Assembly: GCA_014155875.1 (NCBI GenBank)
Contig: JACEFZ010025088.1
Coordinates: 1 to 64,000 of the forward strand
DNA from: Cepaea nemoralis
Lineage: Eukaryota > Mollusca > Gastropoda > Stylommatophora > Helicidae
Length of the DNA: 64,000 bases
Reading direction: 5' to 3'
In this document: in pieces, positions 33,475-45,652 of the stretch
Position numbering within the stretch: the stretch's first letter is position 1
Layout: every line of letters starts with the position of its first letter
The notes under the pieces: generated by a model
What the model saw: the letters and a program-made list of their open reading frames with translations, nothing else
Told to the model about the DNA's origin: nothing
Databases searched by the model: none
Program-made: the position numbers and the translations under genes

Positions 33475-33781
33475 CGGAAGTAGACACTGTAACGTGTAAA
33501 TGCGAGCAGTTTCCGCTTCCTTTCTCATTTGTGACTTCTAAACCGAACGTGTACGTGGTGCTCTCCGACAGTCCAGTTACAGCATAGACACTACTAGCCT
33601 CTTGACCTTCCACTGTCCCTAACATCGTAAAGCCTGGTGAAGCTGTGTCGCTAGTGGAGTCAATACGCAAGACCTTGAAGGTTTGATTGAGCCCTCCATC
33701 AAAACCAGGTGTCCAGGACAGCGTCACAGAATCTGGGTCCAGCCTTTACGACAGTAAAATTTGTAGGGCAGCTGGAAGGAC
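33475..33781 (-). CDS. Fibronectin type III exon of a host gene
   Basis: On the minus strand an acceptor (TTCTATGCGTCAG) precedes 307 bp ending at a consensus donor (GTAAGT at 33474). The translation is a full FN3 domain: GPSSCPTNFTVVKAGP, then DSVTLSWTPGFDGG, a central YAVTGLSESTTYTFGLEVTN (the Leu/Tyr core) and LHVTVSTS. Both ends fall in phase 1, usual for extracellular domain exons. One extra base near 33734 puts the first 16 residues out of frame with the rest; it may be an assembly error or a sign of decay. An acceptor-like AAG at 33744 could bypass it but would drop the first strand. Likely part of a cell-surface or adhesion protein; the gene is not identifiable. Confidence 0.72.
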
Positions 33782-33817
33782 CTGACGCATAGAATAGAAT
33801 TTAAATATTTATAAGTA

Positions 33818-33866
33818 AAGATGTCATAAGTAAAGATGTCATAAGTAAAGATGTCATAAGTAAAGC
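33818..33866 (+). repeat. 15-bp tandem repeat, ~3 units
   Basis: TAAAGATGTCATAAG repeated about three times in the presumed intron upstream of the FN3 exon. Confidence 0.9.
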
Positions 33867-34002
33867 TTCCCTTTAGCACGTCTATGGAGCTCTGGGCGTA
33901 TGGTGCTAGAGTCATATTTGTATAGACCACACGACCTTCAGTGGGTGACGTGGCCGGTATCATGCATGCCTCCTTTACTACCCAGTACATCTCCTGATAC
34001 CA

Positions 34003-34140
34003 TTGTTAGGGTCGACCTGGGAGCCCAGATCAATTGATACAATTGTGAAAACTGCGCTGATGCGATTTGAACCTAAGACCACCGGTACGACAGGCGAGAT
34101 TCTAGCGGCTAGTCTACTGCAGCTCCCTACAATAAAATAT
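34003..34140 (-). repeat. tRNA-derived SINE head
   Basis: On the minus strand a B-box-like GGTTCAAATC (34064-34073) lies about 50 bp after an A-box-like GCAGTAGACTAGCCGCTAG (34104-34130 region). The spacing fits a tRNA-related pol III promoter. A body beyond 34003 was not defined. Confidence 0.5.
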
Positions 34141-34194
34141 ACTTCTGGCACCTGGCCTCTTGACAGACGAGTTTGTAACATTTTGCTTTAAAAT

Positions 34195-34526
34195 GCTTGC
34201 TTGCTTGTATTCGCTGGCTGTGAACTCCAGCGCGAAGTCCTGTATGTCGGATGGTGACATCCTGTTGTCCAACATCAGTGTGATATCATACCGGACTGAG
34301 GTTTGCGTGAGTATCCGTTGTCCCATGTCTGGCTTATTGGTGTGCAGACTGGTGGTTCCTCGCCGTGCAGGCAGATACTCTCCGACTTCGGAACAATCAG
34401 CGATCCTAATACGTTAGCCAGGACCCCGAAGGGACCTGTTGCCCAGGACGCACAACTAGGACGTGCTAGTAGGTCGTGGTCAGTATACAACCTGGCCCTG
34501 GTGCCTTGGAAACACCTCTGCGTCCC
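34195..34526 (-). mobile_element. Unidentified 332-bp retroposed segment
   Basis: Bounded by 11-bp direct repeats TGCTTTAAAAT (34184-34194 and 34527-34537) that interrupt R3. Read on the minus strand, it ends in a (CAAG)n-like tail, the signature of a retroposed insert. Minus-strand frames are open (for example GTQRCFQGTRARLYTDHDLL with several cysteines, and IQDFALEFTASEYKQASI), but I recognise no family. It could be a 5'-truncated LINE 3' end or a retrocopied transcript. Confidence 0.65.
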
Positions 34527-34824
34527 TGCTTTAAAATAAAAGGCATAATAACTACAATCCATGGCGGGGACCAGTGACTGAGTTATACCTCCATATCGCA
34601 CAAAGCATAGGCTGATCCCTCTCTCGCGCTGTTTAGTTTATTTCAGAGGAAAGGTGACACCAATATTCCTGGAACAAGACAAGCTGCTGGATCAACAAGG
34701 CAATGCTCTAACTGTCCGCCTGTCGGAGCTTCGATACTAGGCCAGTCGCCAACCAAGGCTTAGGGCCTGACCTGGCATGTCAATTTAGACTTTAGGTTGT
34801 ATTTCCCAGCACTAGTGTAAGGCG

Positions 34825-35081
34825 GGCCGGCTTCGTGGCTTAGAGGTTATGACTTTTCTCCATAATCTCGTATGCTCTCGTGGGTAAGGTGATGATGGTG
34901 AGAATCAGCAGTGGTTCGAATCGCATCGGTAACTTACGGGGTATGTGAGCCGGCCGCTCAGAAAGCAATGGCACACTACTGAGCGTAATCTTGCCAAGAA
35001 ATCAACATACAGCTGAAAGATGCTGGTGTTGACAGCGATGTCCTGTAAAGGATATGCAAATAAAAAAAAATATTAATAAAA
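34825..35081 (+). repeat. SINE family 1, full copy with 11-bp TSD
   Basis: 257 bp starting GGCCGGCTTCGTGGCTTAG. A-box TGGCTTAGAGG and B-box GGTTCGAATC (34913-34922) give a tRNA-related head. The body holds CGCTCAG-loop-CTGAGCG followed by CTTGCCAAGAAATC and ends TCCTGTAAAGGATATGC plus an A-rich tail. TSD AGTGTAAGGCG lies at 34814-34824 and 35082-35092. It sits inside R3. Confidence 0.92.
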
Positions 35082-35212
35082 AGTGTAAGGCGTGTACCCT
35101 CCCAATAGTCCCCCTTCCAGCTGAAGCCGTTGGCACAATGTCGGGTGTGGGGTATAGTGAGCGCCGCTCAACATTTAACGCTAACAGAAAGTAGGTTGTA
35201 CCTTAAGGAGTA

Positions 35213-37215
35213 TCCAACATTTGGTAAATAAGTAAATTACCTGTGTACACAGCTATCAATGGGAAACGTTGAAGAATTCAATCAATGTGGCTGCAGAAAC
35301 AACTATTCCAAAATTAAAGAAGGTAGGTCGTAAGAAATGGATGACTGAAGAAATTTTACACCTCATGGAAACAAGAAGACTCAGCAAAAATAATTCTGTC
35401 AAATATAAAGAAATTCACAGACAAGTCAGAACATTATGTAAGGAGGCAAAAGAAGCATGGCTTGAGCAAAAGTGCTTAGAAATTGAAAGCCAACACAACA
35501 GTCAAAATACCAAATTAGTGCACAAAAGAATTCAGGAACTTACTAATAAAAGAACAAGTACATCAACCGGGTGTCTAAAAACTAAAGATGGCAAAATCAT
35601 AATAGAAAAAGACCAGATTCTACAGGTATGGACAGATTATGTGAAACACCTTTATGATGATAACAGAGACGAACAGTATGATATTAGATTTAATAATGAA
35701 GGACCGCCAATTTTGGAGATGGAGGTTCGAAATGTTCTTAAGCATATGAAAGCTGGCAAGGCCCCCGGTGCAGATAACATCACAACAGAAATGATTAAAG
35801 CTTTAGAAGAATTTGGACTAGATCAAGTCACCAGACTGCTGAACACATTATATGATACTGGAGATATACCTCCTGAATTATGTAACTCTATATTTATTGC
35901 AATCCCAAAGAAATCAGGAACCTTGGAATGTGATCAACATAGAACAATTAGTATAATGAGTCACATCACAAAGATTTTGCTAAGAATTATCATGCAAAGA
36001 ATGAGGAAGAAGATACAACCTGAAATAGGGGAAGAACAATGCGGGTTTGTAGAAGGAAAGGGTACAGTAAATGCTGTGTATATGCTGCGAACAGTTATTG
36101 AAAGTGATATAGAAGTAAACAAGGATATACATCTTTGCTTTATTGACTATACAAAGGCTTTTGATAGCGTTAGACATGTCAGCATGGTGGATATGCTTGC
36201 AGATCTACAAATTGATGGGAAAGATATTAGACTTATAAAAAACATATATTGGAAACAACAAGCTGCAATAAGGATTGATAATGAAGTGGGACAGTATCAG
36301 CCAATTAAGAGAGGTGTTAGGCAGGGATGTGTGATGTCTCCAGATCTTTTTTCCCTGTACAGTGAAAATATTTGCAGAAATGTAGAGGATATAAATGGAA
36401 TCAGCATTGGAGGACGAAACATCAATAACATTAGATATGCAGATGATACAGTATTAATTGCAGACAATGAGCAGGACCTGCAACAATTAGTAGATGCGGT
36501 TGTTGTACACAGTGAGCAACTGGGGTTAGAATTAAATTGTAAAAAGACTCAGGTTATGGTCGTCAGTAGGAAGGAAGAAGTGCCACAATGTAATATACAA
36601 GTAAATGGAAATATTCTTCAACAAGTGAATCGGTACAATTATCTTGGAACAGTTATAACATCTGATGGGAGATGCCTTGAAGAGATTAGAACAAGAATCG
36701 CCATGGCGAAAGTAGCCTTTAGCAAGATGAAAAACATTCTGACCAATAAGAAGATGTCAATTGAAACGAGAAAAAGAGTGTTGACGGGATACATAGAGCC
36801 TGTTCTTTTGTATGGATGTGAAACTTGGACAATGAGCAGTCAAGCTGAAAAGCATCTGATGGCTGCAGAAATGTGGTTTTTGAGGAAAATGCAAAGAATA
36901 CCATGGACAGACAGAAAAACCAATGACCAAGTACTACAGGAGACAAATGAACATCGTAAACTGATTAGAGAAATTAGACGTAGACAGTCAAAATTTTTTG
37001 GACATGTTATGAGAAGAAATGGATTGAACTTAGTGACAACTGGCAAGATCGAGGGGAACAGACCAAGAGGAAGACCGAGAGGAAAATACCTGGATGGCTT
37101 GGCCACATGGCATGGACGAGACAGGAACACTGAGCTGATCCACGACACTGGTGATCGAGTGAAATGGCGAGTCATGACCGCCCACGCTTTCCGGCATGGC
37201 ACATGATTGATTGAC
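35213..37215 (+). CDS. LINE-2a reverse transcriptase, 5'-truncated
   Basis: An open frame of about 650 codons (stop at 37204-37206). It begins after the endonuclease (NSINVAAETTIPKLKKVGRK), then carries RT motifs GKAPGADNITTEMI, CFIDYTKAFDSV, GVRQGCVMSPDLF and the catalytic RYADDTVLIAD. The post-RT region has YLGTVITSDG, LLYGCETWT, FFGHVMRRN, RPRGRPRGKYLDG and RNTELIHDTGDRVKW. There is no start codon near the left edge, so it is a truncated insertion abutting R3. The tail is a short ATTG repeat. The frame is intact, suggesting a young copy. Fragments of the same family lie at 51365-51490, 53985-54735, 58540-59230 and 61640-61870. Confidence 0.92.
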
Positions 37216-37493
37216 ACAGCTTCAGACGTGGATATTTGGTACATAAGTACATGACCCTTGGAGGTCTCGGGTAGTCAGGCATTGGTAGTACCTTAGGTAA
37301 GGATAGCTGTCACGCCCTTTTCAGGGCCCATCTCCACTGGTCCAAGCTTGACATCCAGCTCACTCATGTGGCTCCTAGTTGTTGTCAGCAGACGATAGCG
37401 GCCACCACTCCCTCCCCCCGGGCAACAACTGTGACAGGCTAAACAGGCGCGGGTAACCAATTTGGCATTAATCCAATCGGTGAACTAGGGTAT
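37216..37493 (+). mobile_element. 5' UTR of LINE-3a (part before the PLE insertion)
   Basis: GC-rich non-coding sequence that joins, across the PLE (37494-45640), to 45653 onward: GAACTAGGGTAT at 37482-37493 is the left TSD and the text resumes GCCTACCCAGC at 45653. It is the start of the plus-strand LINE whose endonuclease lies at 46.25 kb. Confidence 0.7.
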
Positions 37494-37545
37494 TCAACAC
37501 AATGTTTTCCCGTAGTGAATTTGAATAACGAAGACACAAACAAAT
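37494..37545 (-). mobile_element. Inverted PLE 3' terminus at the 5' end of PLE-2
   Basis: TCAACACAATGTTTTCCC onward is the reverse complement of the terminal sequence found at 6011-6051. It is directly joined to plus-strand PLE sequence near 37546. The insertion therefore ends in 3' UTR on both sides, like the palindromic PLE at 2-6 kb. Confidence 0.8.
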
Positions 37546-38131
37546 GAAATTCCTATTCTAGCGGACATCTTCATGGCACATGTAGAAGAAAAGATATCCT
37601 CAAATATTAACAACTTGGCCTTCTACCGTCGTTATGTGGACGATATACTAATTATCACCACAGACGAGCTACAAGCAACATCGTTCCAGGCCACAATGAA
37701 CGTGGCACATACAAACATCTCTCTATCTATGGAACACGAACACAACGAAGCGTTGCCGTTCCTAGATATTCTTATGAGACGTAGAGCAGACGGCACAATT
37801 CAAAGATCGGTGTACCGCAAAGGAACATGGACTGGCCAATACCTAAATATTCACAGCTTCACACCTGTCCAGTACAAACATGGCTTAGTACGGACCCTGT
37901 TTGACCGTGCTAGAAAGCTATTCACCCAGGACACACTGACAGAGGAATTTGAAACTATAAAGAATGTCTTATACCTGAATGGGTACTCCACAGGATTTAT
38001 AAAGCGTCACTGCCAACAGCCTAAACCAAAACCAGACGTAACTACAGTCCCTAAACTCAAGGTATTCATCCAGTTAACCTTTCGAGGGGATGACGTAATG
38101 CAACGTCTACAAGACCGGCTTACTACAGCAG
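37546..38131 (+). pseudogene. PLE-2 reverse transcriptase part
   Basis: The plus strand encodes the RT from the LADIF region through YRRYVDDILII to RLQDRLTTAV, identical in layout to the copy at 4522-5859 but several percent diverged. 5'-truncated. At 38131 it is broken by a gypsy LTR and resumes at 45048. Confidence 0.9.
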
Positions 38132-38845
38132 TGTCATGTAGCACTTCAGAATGAGACACATAATTTAAAGTGAAAGGAACCCGAAGGGTTAATCTCAAAG
38201 CAGCAGACGGCAAAAGTTGCTAAGTGACGTAACTGTGTGAAAAACGTCACGGTGTAATACGTCACGAACCAGCAGTTAGGTCTAGGGGATGATAGAAACA
38301 AGGCGGCATAAAATTGACAGCGGTGAAGTAATATAGTAAATTCCTTCAGAAGAGGTAAATTGAAGAAGTAAGCAACCATTCGTGTAAGATGCATAACGAA
38401 GGCACACTCTGGAGTCAGGACGGAAGGTCGGCCATGGATATTTAGACCAAATTTAAGAGAATGGCTCAGCGCTAGCAAGTTGTCAACAGACATGGGTTAT
38501 TTGTAAGTAGCTCTAGTTATGATGATCGGTAGGGATGCAATATAAGTAACGACAGGCGGCTGGAACATTATCTTGACATTATGATGATTAAATGTATATA
38601 TATTTGGACACGCCAGTAAATAATGATATTATGCGTCTGCTTATTAATATGGCGCCGACCCTCCCATCAATATGGGAACGGTGACCTTGTTTTCCTGACG
38701 TGACAATCTATACAAATAAAAGTTCAATGACAAGAAATGCCTGCCTTCCTCAAGTCATTTAATGTTTATTCAATTTGCTCCTGTTACACTGCCGGACTGT
38801 TTGATGGACAGCGAGCTGGGAAAAAGGGGAAACAGTGACCTGGAA
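38132..38845 (+). mobile_element. 5' LTR of gypsy element 3
   Basis: About 714 bp from TGTCATGTAGCAC to CAGTGACCTGGAA (the right copy ends TGGCA). The matching region in the 3' LTR carries the long TA array, of which only a short TATATATA remnant exists here. A primer-binding site could not be identified after it. Confidence 0.85.
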
Positions 38846-40105
38846 GATATGGGAGGCTCTTGGAACAGGAGCTCCGGACTATGAAGTGACTTTGGAGAAG
38901 CCATCATCAACACTATTGTTTGTTAGTAAATAATGGACATGCCGACTATATCAAGTAACTATTAGAATATCACCCCAGACCGTGACCACGTAATGTAGTG
39001 TGCAAGTCAGTGTTAAGTGTCAGTTTCATTATTAGTACACAATTCCAGACAGTCATCTGTAATATGTCAATAATATTGGATTATATAGAACTATTTATAT
39101 CGGTCACGAACGAAAATGCTCAAGATAGAAAATTAAAAGACCAAATACACTGTAGTATTCAGAAGGAAAACGGAGTGACCATGACAGCGGAGACGGCCAT
39201 TTGGAGGCACCCATTATAGTGAAACGGACCTAACATCACTCAAAATTTTATATTATAGACAGTCATTATCAAAGCAGCGACGACGTCACAGATTGTTGTC
39301 ATCAAAGAAATTTATATTCAAGAAGTAGTATATGTGTGCAACTAGATGCGGATTTCTGAGACACCAATTGTTCTTTGAAGAAAATTACCAAAATTTATTA
39401 TGACACACACCGTCATAATCAGCGTTTTCTGAAGTCAGGAGAGAACACCGGATCATCATTCTACACCGGACCTGAAGATCGGGCAAGTCAAATTGTTTGT
39501 GGGTATTTATGTGCGTTTTGTTCGGTGGTTTAGAAGTAGTTTATTCGGAACTTCTCTCCATGGCTTGTTTGTCTGCTTTGTATGTGTGCTGGCGGGTGGA
39601 AGGGCTACGTTTGTGCCAGATAAATAATTTTTCCTGCACAAAGGTACGTTCGGTGCTAACAGCGGCCAGATTGTTACTAATATATTATTGTAGTGACCTC
39701 ACCGCTGTCTAGAACCTGTGTCGTTTTGTAATAGTCTTTATCTATTATTACTATATGTCATCAGTGTTTCTTTTCATGTAAATAAATATGTTCGTCTGCG
39801 TTGAATTTAGTTTGTATCTCTGGTAGGAGTTTTCGTGTGTCAAGTGGTGTAATTTTTTTTCTACATATGGCAACAACACATTGTCGCGGACAGAACATTA
39901 TTTTAATAAGGCGGAGTATTATCTTCATCTTCGGACGTAGTAAATCATCGGTCTGGAACACCGCCTCATAACATTGGTAAATCATATTGTCATTCTACTC
40001 AGTCAGTCTACACACCATTAACGCTCTAAAGTTTAAACATCCATCTATCATCACAGACATATATATTGCTTTGCAGCAGTTAATTTTCCAGCATATTATT
40101 TCACC
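38846..40105 (+). other. Leader of gypsy element 3, no gene
   Basis: Untranslated 1.26 kb between LTR and gag. Short frames have no motif. Packaging signals would be expected here but cannot be recognised by eye. Confidence 0.6.
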
Positions 40106-41467
40106 ATGGCGTCGTTACAAGATTTTCTGGCTATGGTAGAAAGGTGCGGCTTGTCTGGCCAGGACCTTATGACATGGACCAATCAAGAATTAAAAGGTTT
40201 CCAGGCACAGCAACAAGAAGAAAGAGCAGCGGCTAAAGAGGCTAGAGAATTACAAGCAACTTTTGACAAAGAAGCTAGAGAATTACAAGCAGCTCGTGAA
40301 AAAGAAGCTAGAGAATTACAGGCAGCTCGTGAAAAATAAGCTACAGAATTACAAGCAGCTTTAGAAAAAGAGAAACTAGCAATAGAAAAAGAAATCAAAG
40401 AAAGAGAACTTGCGATAGAAATGGAAAAACTTACAGCAGAAAGGGAGAGGCTTGCATTTGAGAAAGATAAACTGGCGGCCGAGTTAGTAATGAAGGACAA
40501 AGAGATAGAAGGGAACTTAAAAGTAAAGACTCTTGAGAAGGACAAGGAAGCCGAAATAGCTCAAGCAAAGTTACAAGCGAAATCGGTAGACTCCATTAAA
40601 CGGTACCAGGGTCTTATCAGAAATTTTACACAAGGTGATTATATTTCAGCATGGATATCTAATTTTGAAGTGCTAATGAAATATTGCAAGGTACCAATTG
40701 AAGAGGGGCCAATACTCTTTCATAGTCATTTGGCTCTTGAAACTTTGAAGGTCGTAGAGGTCATTCCGGAATGCATGCTAACCAACTACACCTATATTAG
40801 AGACAGAGTCTTGTCACACTTTTCTTAAGAGCAAGCTGGCTTATGAACGAAATTTAAAACTCTGGCACCAAAGGCAAACCAGACGTTATTGGACTATGTA
40901 TCAGAAACAACTTCTCTCTTTGACAAGTGGCTCCAGTCAGCCGATGTCGGTGCTGAATTTAATAAACTCCGTGATATCATGCTGAGAGACAAGTTACTTT
41001 CTTCAGTCCCGGAAACAATGTCTACATTTCTTGTGGAAAACAAGTGCTCGTCAGTCCCAGAAATGGAAGCCAAAGGTGAGGCATATTATAATGCACACAT
41101 GGAGATTTTTGCTGAAAGAGCTCAACCTGAGTTAGTGATAGGTGGTAGTGCGAGAATGCCCAATCAAAGATATCACAGTAGACCTAACAGATTCTCACAA
41201 TATGGTCAGCAGTACAGAGGTAGAGGACCATACCACACGAGAGGCAACCCACACAGAGAACCAGATGGACCTAGAAAAGGTTACCTAATGCAATGCCCAC
41301 ATTATAGATTGCACCACGGTTCTCTGGAAATGTGTGATAAGAATCACAATTAGGACACATATCTCAAGAACTTAACATCAAAGAAGGTCAGTAAGTATAC
41401 TTCCTACAGGAATAGTGTTAAATGTTTCAACTGTAATTCTTACGGGCATGTTTCTAAAGATTGTAAA
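40106..41467 (+). pseudogene. gag: Gypsy element 3 gag, with nonsense mutations
   Basis: Starts at an ATG in good context (CACCATGG) with ASLQDFLAMVERCGLSGQDL, then a coiled coil built of an 11-residue repeat (EARELQAAREK). A stop at 40336-40338 falls inside that repeat, where sibling units have GAA instead of TAA. The gag core continues (YISAWISNFEVLMKY) to a stop at 40828, then LLDYVSETTSLFDKWLQSAD. It ends with zinc motifs CPHYRLHHGSLEMC and CFNCNSYGHVSKDC (41420-41466). At least three nonsense changes make it inactive. It parallels gag of gypsy element 1 throughout. Confidence 0.87.
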
Positions 41468-42058
41468 ATGAGAAAAACATGGAAAAAAGCCAACACATCA
41501 TACATATTTACCAGTAGTGAAACAGATGAATTTGAAGACACTAACGCAGCCATATTAGAGACATTCCCCAAGGACAGACCGTGTGACATTTGCAAACAAT
41601 TCCATGAAGACGGTAACCTGGCATGTTGCCATAATATACCAATACAGGAAGGCAACGCAGTTAATATCCAGAGTGATACACTGAAAGTTCATCAAGCATG
41701 GGTTAATGGATCGGCAACAAGTTGTGTCAGGGACACGGGTGCATCCATTATAGGGGTAGACCAAAAGCTAGTAAAGACGAATGACTATACAGGCAAGAGT
41801 GTCACGTGCAGAACTTTTGGCGGGATCCTTGAGAGGTACAAGATTGCATGGGTCACAATAATATCGCCATACTTTGAAGGTAGAGTACGAGCAGCAGTTT
41901 TACCTAACCCATGTGCTGGTCTGATGATTGGAAACATTCTAATTGTGAGAGATTGTACCCATAAAGAAGCAATCGAATGGGAAATTAAAAATATACCAGC
42001 ACTCGTGAGCACACTCACGAGAGCCCAGGTTCCAAATACAAAAGAAGAAGAAAAATAG
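41468..42058 (+). pseudogene. Gypsy element 3 aspartic protease
   Basis: The frame from gag's last knuckle contains CDICKQFHEDGNLACCH, then the active site CVRDTGASIIGV (DTGA), NDYTGKSVTCRTFGG and a closing LMIGNILIVRDC block. A stop at 42056 ends it. The same order and similar sequence occur in gypsy element 1, where a TGA sits just after the active site. Confidence 0.85.
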
Positions 42059-42299
42059 GCACACCACGTCACAACATACGGACAATACACATGTCCCATT
42101 GTTACTGACGAAAGACTTAGCCACAGAACAAAAACAAGACTCCCACACTACAGATATGTTTCAAAAACATACACAAACCAGCCAAACAAGGGAAATATGT
42201 TAAATGCGAATTTATGTTAGATAATAACATACTTACCAGACTAATACAGAAAGGGGCCTACAATACTCTTTCATTCAGTGCTGGCGAGTTAATATCGCA

Positions 42300-44210
42300 G
42301 CGAGGCGCTTAAACTCGCACACGACTCCCCATTTGCAGGTCACATGGGGATAGCCAGAACTACACAATGAATTTGGCACAATTCTACTGGCCTGGCTATC
42401 CGAAGGATATTGGTTGACATGTCCGATCGTGCGAGCTATGCCAAAGGACTACACCGAAAGGTAAACATCCTAAGGCGCCATTTCAACAAACTGATCTGGC
42501 ATCTCGACTGCTCCAGAAAATAGCGGTCGACATCGAAGGACCCCTTAATACAACAACAGATCAAGGCAACAGATTTATCCTAACAATGATATATCTGTGC
42601 ACTAGATGGCCAGAAACAATTCCGTTATGATCCACCACGTCATAGACTCATTTCTTTTGATTTTCAGCAGGATAGGTTTTCCATTGTGTATACTATCTGA
42701 CAGGGATAGCCAATTTATTTCTGAAGCTATTCAAAGCACCATGAAGATACTGGGCATACATCAGGTGTTCCGTTCGCCGTACCACCCAATGACCAACGGA
42801 GTAAATGAAAATTTCAACGGAGTCCTGAAACAAACATTGGCAAAGGTCGCGGCGGAACGGCCCAAAGATTTGGCAAGCATAGGTTACTCCCCGTTTGAAC
42901 TTGTGTACGAAGCAAATCCACGAGGCCCGTTGACATTGTACAATGATTTGCTCACAAATAAAGTGCATGACCACCCGAAACGGGAGGCGTACGAGATGGT
43001 TACCCATCTAAGGGAGAAAATCATTACAGCATGCCAATTTGCGAAAGCGGCACTTCAGAAAGCAGGGAAAAAATACAGGCAGTATGACAATAGAAATGCC
43101 AAGACAATCGTCTTGAAAGAAGAAGACGAAGTATTGCTTCTATTACCCGACCCTAGAGATTGTCTCGTCATATCATGGCAGGGTCCATTCAATGTTGTCA
43201 AGAAAATTAGTGATGTTGATTATCTAATAAATGTCAAAGGTAAAAACACAATGTTTCACATAAACATGCTGAAACCATACATGGATCGCAATACAGACAA
43301 AATACACACAAGCCAACAATTACCACACAGAATAGCAGCAGCAAGCTGGGTCATTAACGAACAACAGGATGACGCAGTAACACAACAAATACCGACACCA
43401 ACAATTAACGGCACTAATAATGGGAAGGTTGTTCAAGTTAACAGAAATGTATCGCCTCAAGATACAAACAAGTTAACAACTGCAATACAACAATTTGGTG
43501 ATATTTTCTCGGATAAACCGGGACAAACAACATTAATACAACATAAGATCACTTTACTATCAAACATACCAGTCAAAGTAAAGCCTTATCCAATTCCAGT
43601 ACATTACTTAGAAAGAGGAACAGCTGAAATATCTGAGCTGGATCAGTATGGTATAATTAGAAAGTCCACATCAAATTATTGTTCACCGTTAGTTATTGTA
43701 AAGAAAGACAATTTGTTACGGATTTGTGTTTATTATAGAAAAGTTAACGCATTAACGTTATTAGATGCTTAACCCATGCCTAATGTCGACGATTTAATCG
43801 ATGGCATAGCTAAATCCAAATATTTTTTTTTCAAAAATAAACCTGACTAAGGGATAGTCGTAAATCCCTATGGATAAAGAATCCATGCACATCACTGCCT
43901 TCGCCATTCCTTTAGATCTTTATGAGTGGGCAGACATGCCTGTCTGACTGCAGAACGAACCGGGCATCTTCATGCTAATGATGGGCAGTTTACTGCAGAG
44001 TATTACCAATGTAGCAACTTACATGGGTGATATAAGCATCCACACTACGACTATCGATACCCACACTGAGATACTGAAACAGGTAATCCAAAGAATACAA
44101 CAACATGGACTCAAAGCTAAACCTAGCATGAGATATGACACAGTAATTCTAAACTGCTACATGTCATGGTAGAAAACCGATCAGACTATTAAAAATGGTT
44201 ACACCATTTC
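42300..44210 (+). pseudogene. pol: Gypsy element 3 integrase followed by RT
   Basis: Integrase zinc finger (HDSPFAGHMG near 42320; CELC near 42430), catalytic Asp in VDIEGPLN (about 42530), Asp in LSDRDSQF and Glu in NGVNENFNGV, then the GPY/F-like ISWQGPFNVVKKI. The RT follows in the same long frame (42606-43772: FGDIFSDKPGQT, SPLVIVKKDNLLRICVYYRK) and decays after 43772 into pieces including TNVATYMGDISIHT, where the usual YIDD has become YMGD. No RNase H can be seen before the polypurine tract. Domain order integrase then RT is unambiguous. Confidence 0.9.
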
Positions 44211-44213
44211 TCA

Positions 44214-44228
44214 GAGAGGGGGGCATAC
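44214..44228 (+). promoter_or_regulatory. Polypurine tract of gypsy element 3
   Basis: AGAGAGGGGGGCATAC lies directly before the TGCCATG start of the 3' LTR. Confidence 0.8.
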
Positions 44229-45047
<819 letters not shown>

Positions 45048-45640
45048 AGCAGTAGGCCGAACATTATGTGTTGCAACTCCAGTAATTAGATATAAAACCA
45101 TACCGATTCCCACACCAGCAGTCAAAGAGCCTATTCCTCTCTACGCCACAAACAATTGTATTTACCAATTCACATGTAGATGCCACGCCTTCTACATCGG
45201 TAGAACAGAGAGACAGCTGAATAAATGAGTGTCAGAACACATACCTCAATGGGTCAGCAAGATACGACACACAGGCGATGCTAGCCTAGTGGGGCCGACA
45301 CACCAGAAGGTGCCCGCGTCTTCAATTGGTAGGCACATTATCGAAAGTGGCCATTTGGATGACAGAGACACTGCCTTTCGCGTGTTGTTTAACACACAAA
45401 ATACTCGCTTGTTAAAGTCATCAGAGGCAATTATGATCAATCAACGCAAGCCAGAATTGTGCAAACAGAAAGAAATGTTAGTCAGCTTAAAATTACCGTG
45501 GTAGACAATTGACCTTACTGTGCGAATATGTGTATATTTAAACTTGAAGGATTCATCTAGTTCATTTACTTTACGTTGTGTGATTTCTGCAGTATGTACC
45601 TGACGAGATGCAGTGAAATATGCCAGGCAATAAATCGTGC
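45048..45640 (+). pseudogene. PLE-2 GIY-YIG endonuclease and 3' UTR
   Basis: Resumes at the TSD with AVGRTLCVATPVIRYKT, then CIYQFTCRCHAFYIGRTERQ. A TGA at 45226-45228 breaks the frame just before SEHIPQW; the rest runs to KLPW and stop at about 45502. The 3' UTR ends AATAAATCGTGC, followed by the right TSD of the PLE, GAACTAGGGTAT (45641-45652). Confidence 0.9.
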
Positions 45641-45652
45641 GAACTAGGGTAT
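45641..45652 (+). repeat. Right 12-bp TSD of PLE-2
   Basis: GAACTAGGGTAT, identical to 37482-37493. Same TSD length as for the palindromic PLE. Confidence 0.9.

Larger units (their letters stand above)
34144..35205 (-). repeat. Dispersed retroposon-like repeat R3, copy 2, twice interrupted
   Basis: Collinear with 27745-28160 after removing two insertions: 34195-34526 (11-bp TSD) and the SINE 34825-35081 (11-bp TSD). The left end shares the LINE-1a 3' UTR sequence (GACAGACGA...AAAAGGCATAATAACT). Confidence 0.75.

Noticed and set aside
33867..33990. Further exon upstream of the FN3 exon (frame with IPATSPTEGRVVYTNM)
   Set aside because: No clear acceptor/donor pair, and the frame runs into a 15-bp tandem repeat; not enough support.
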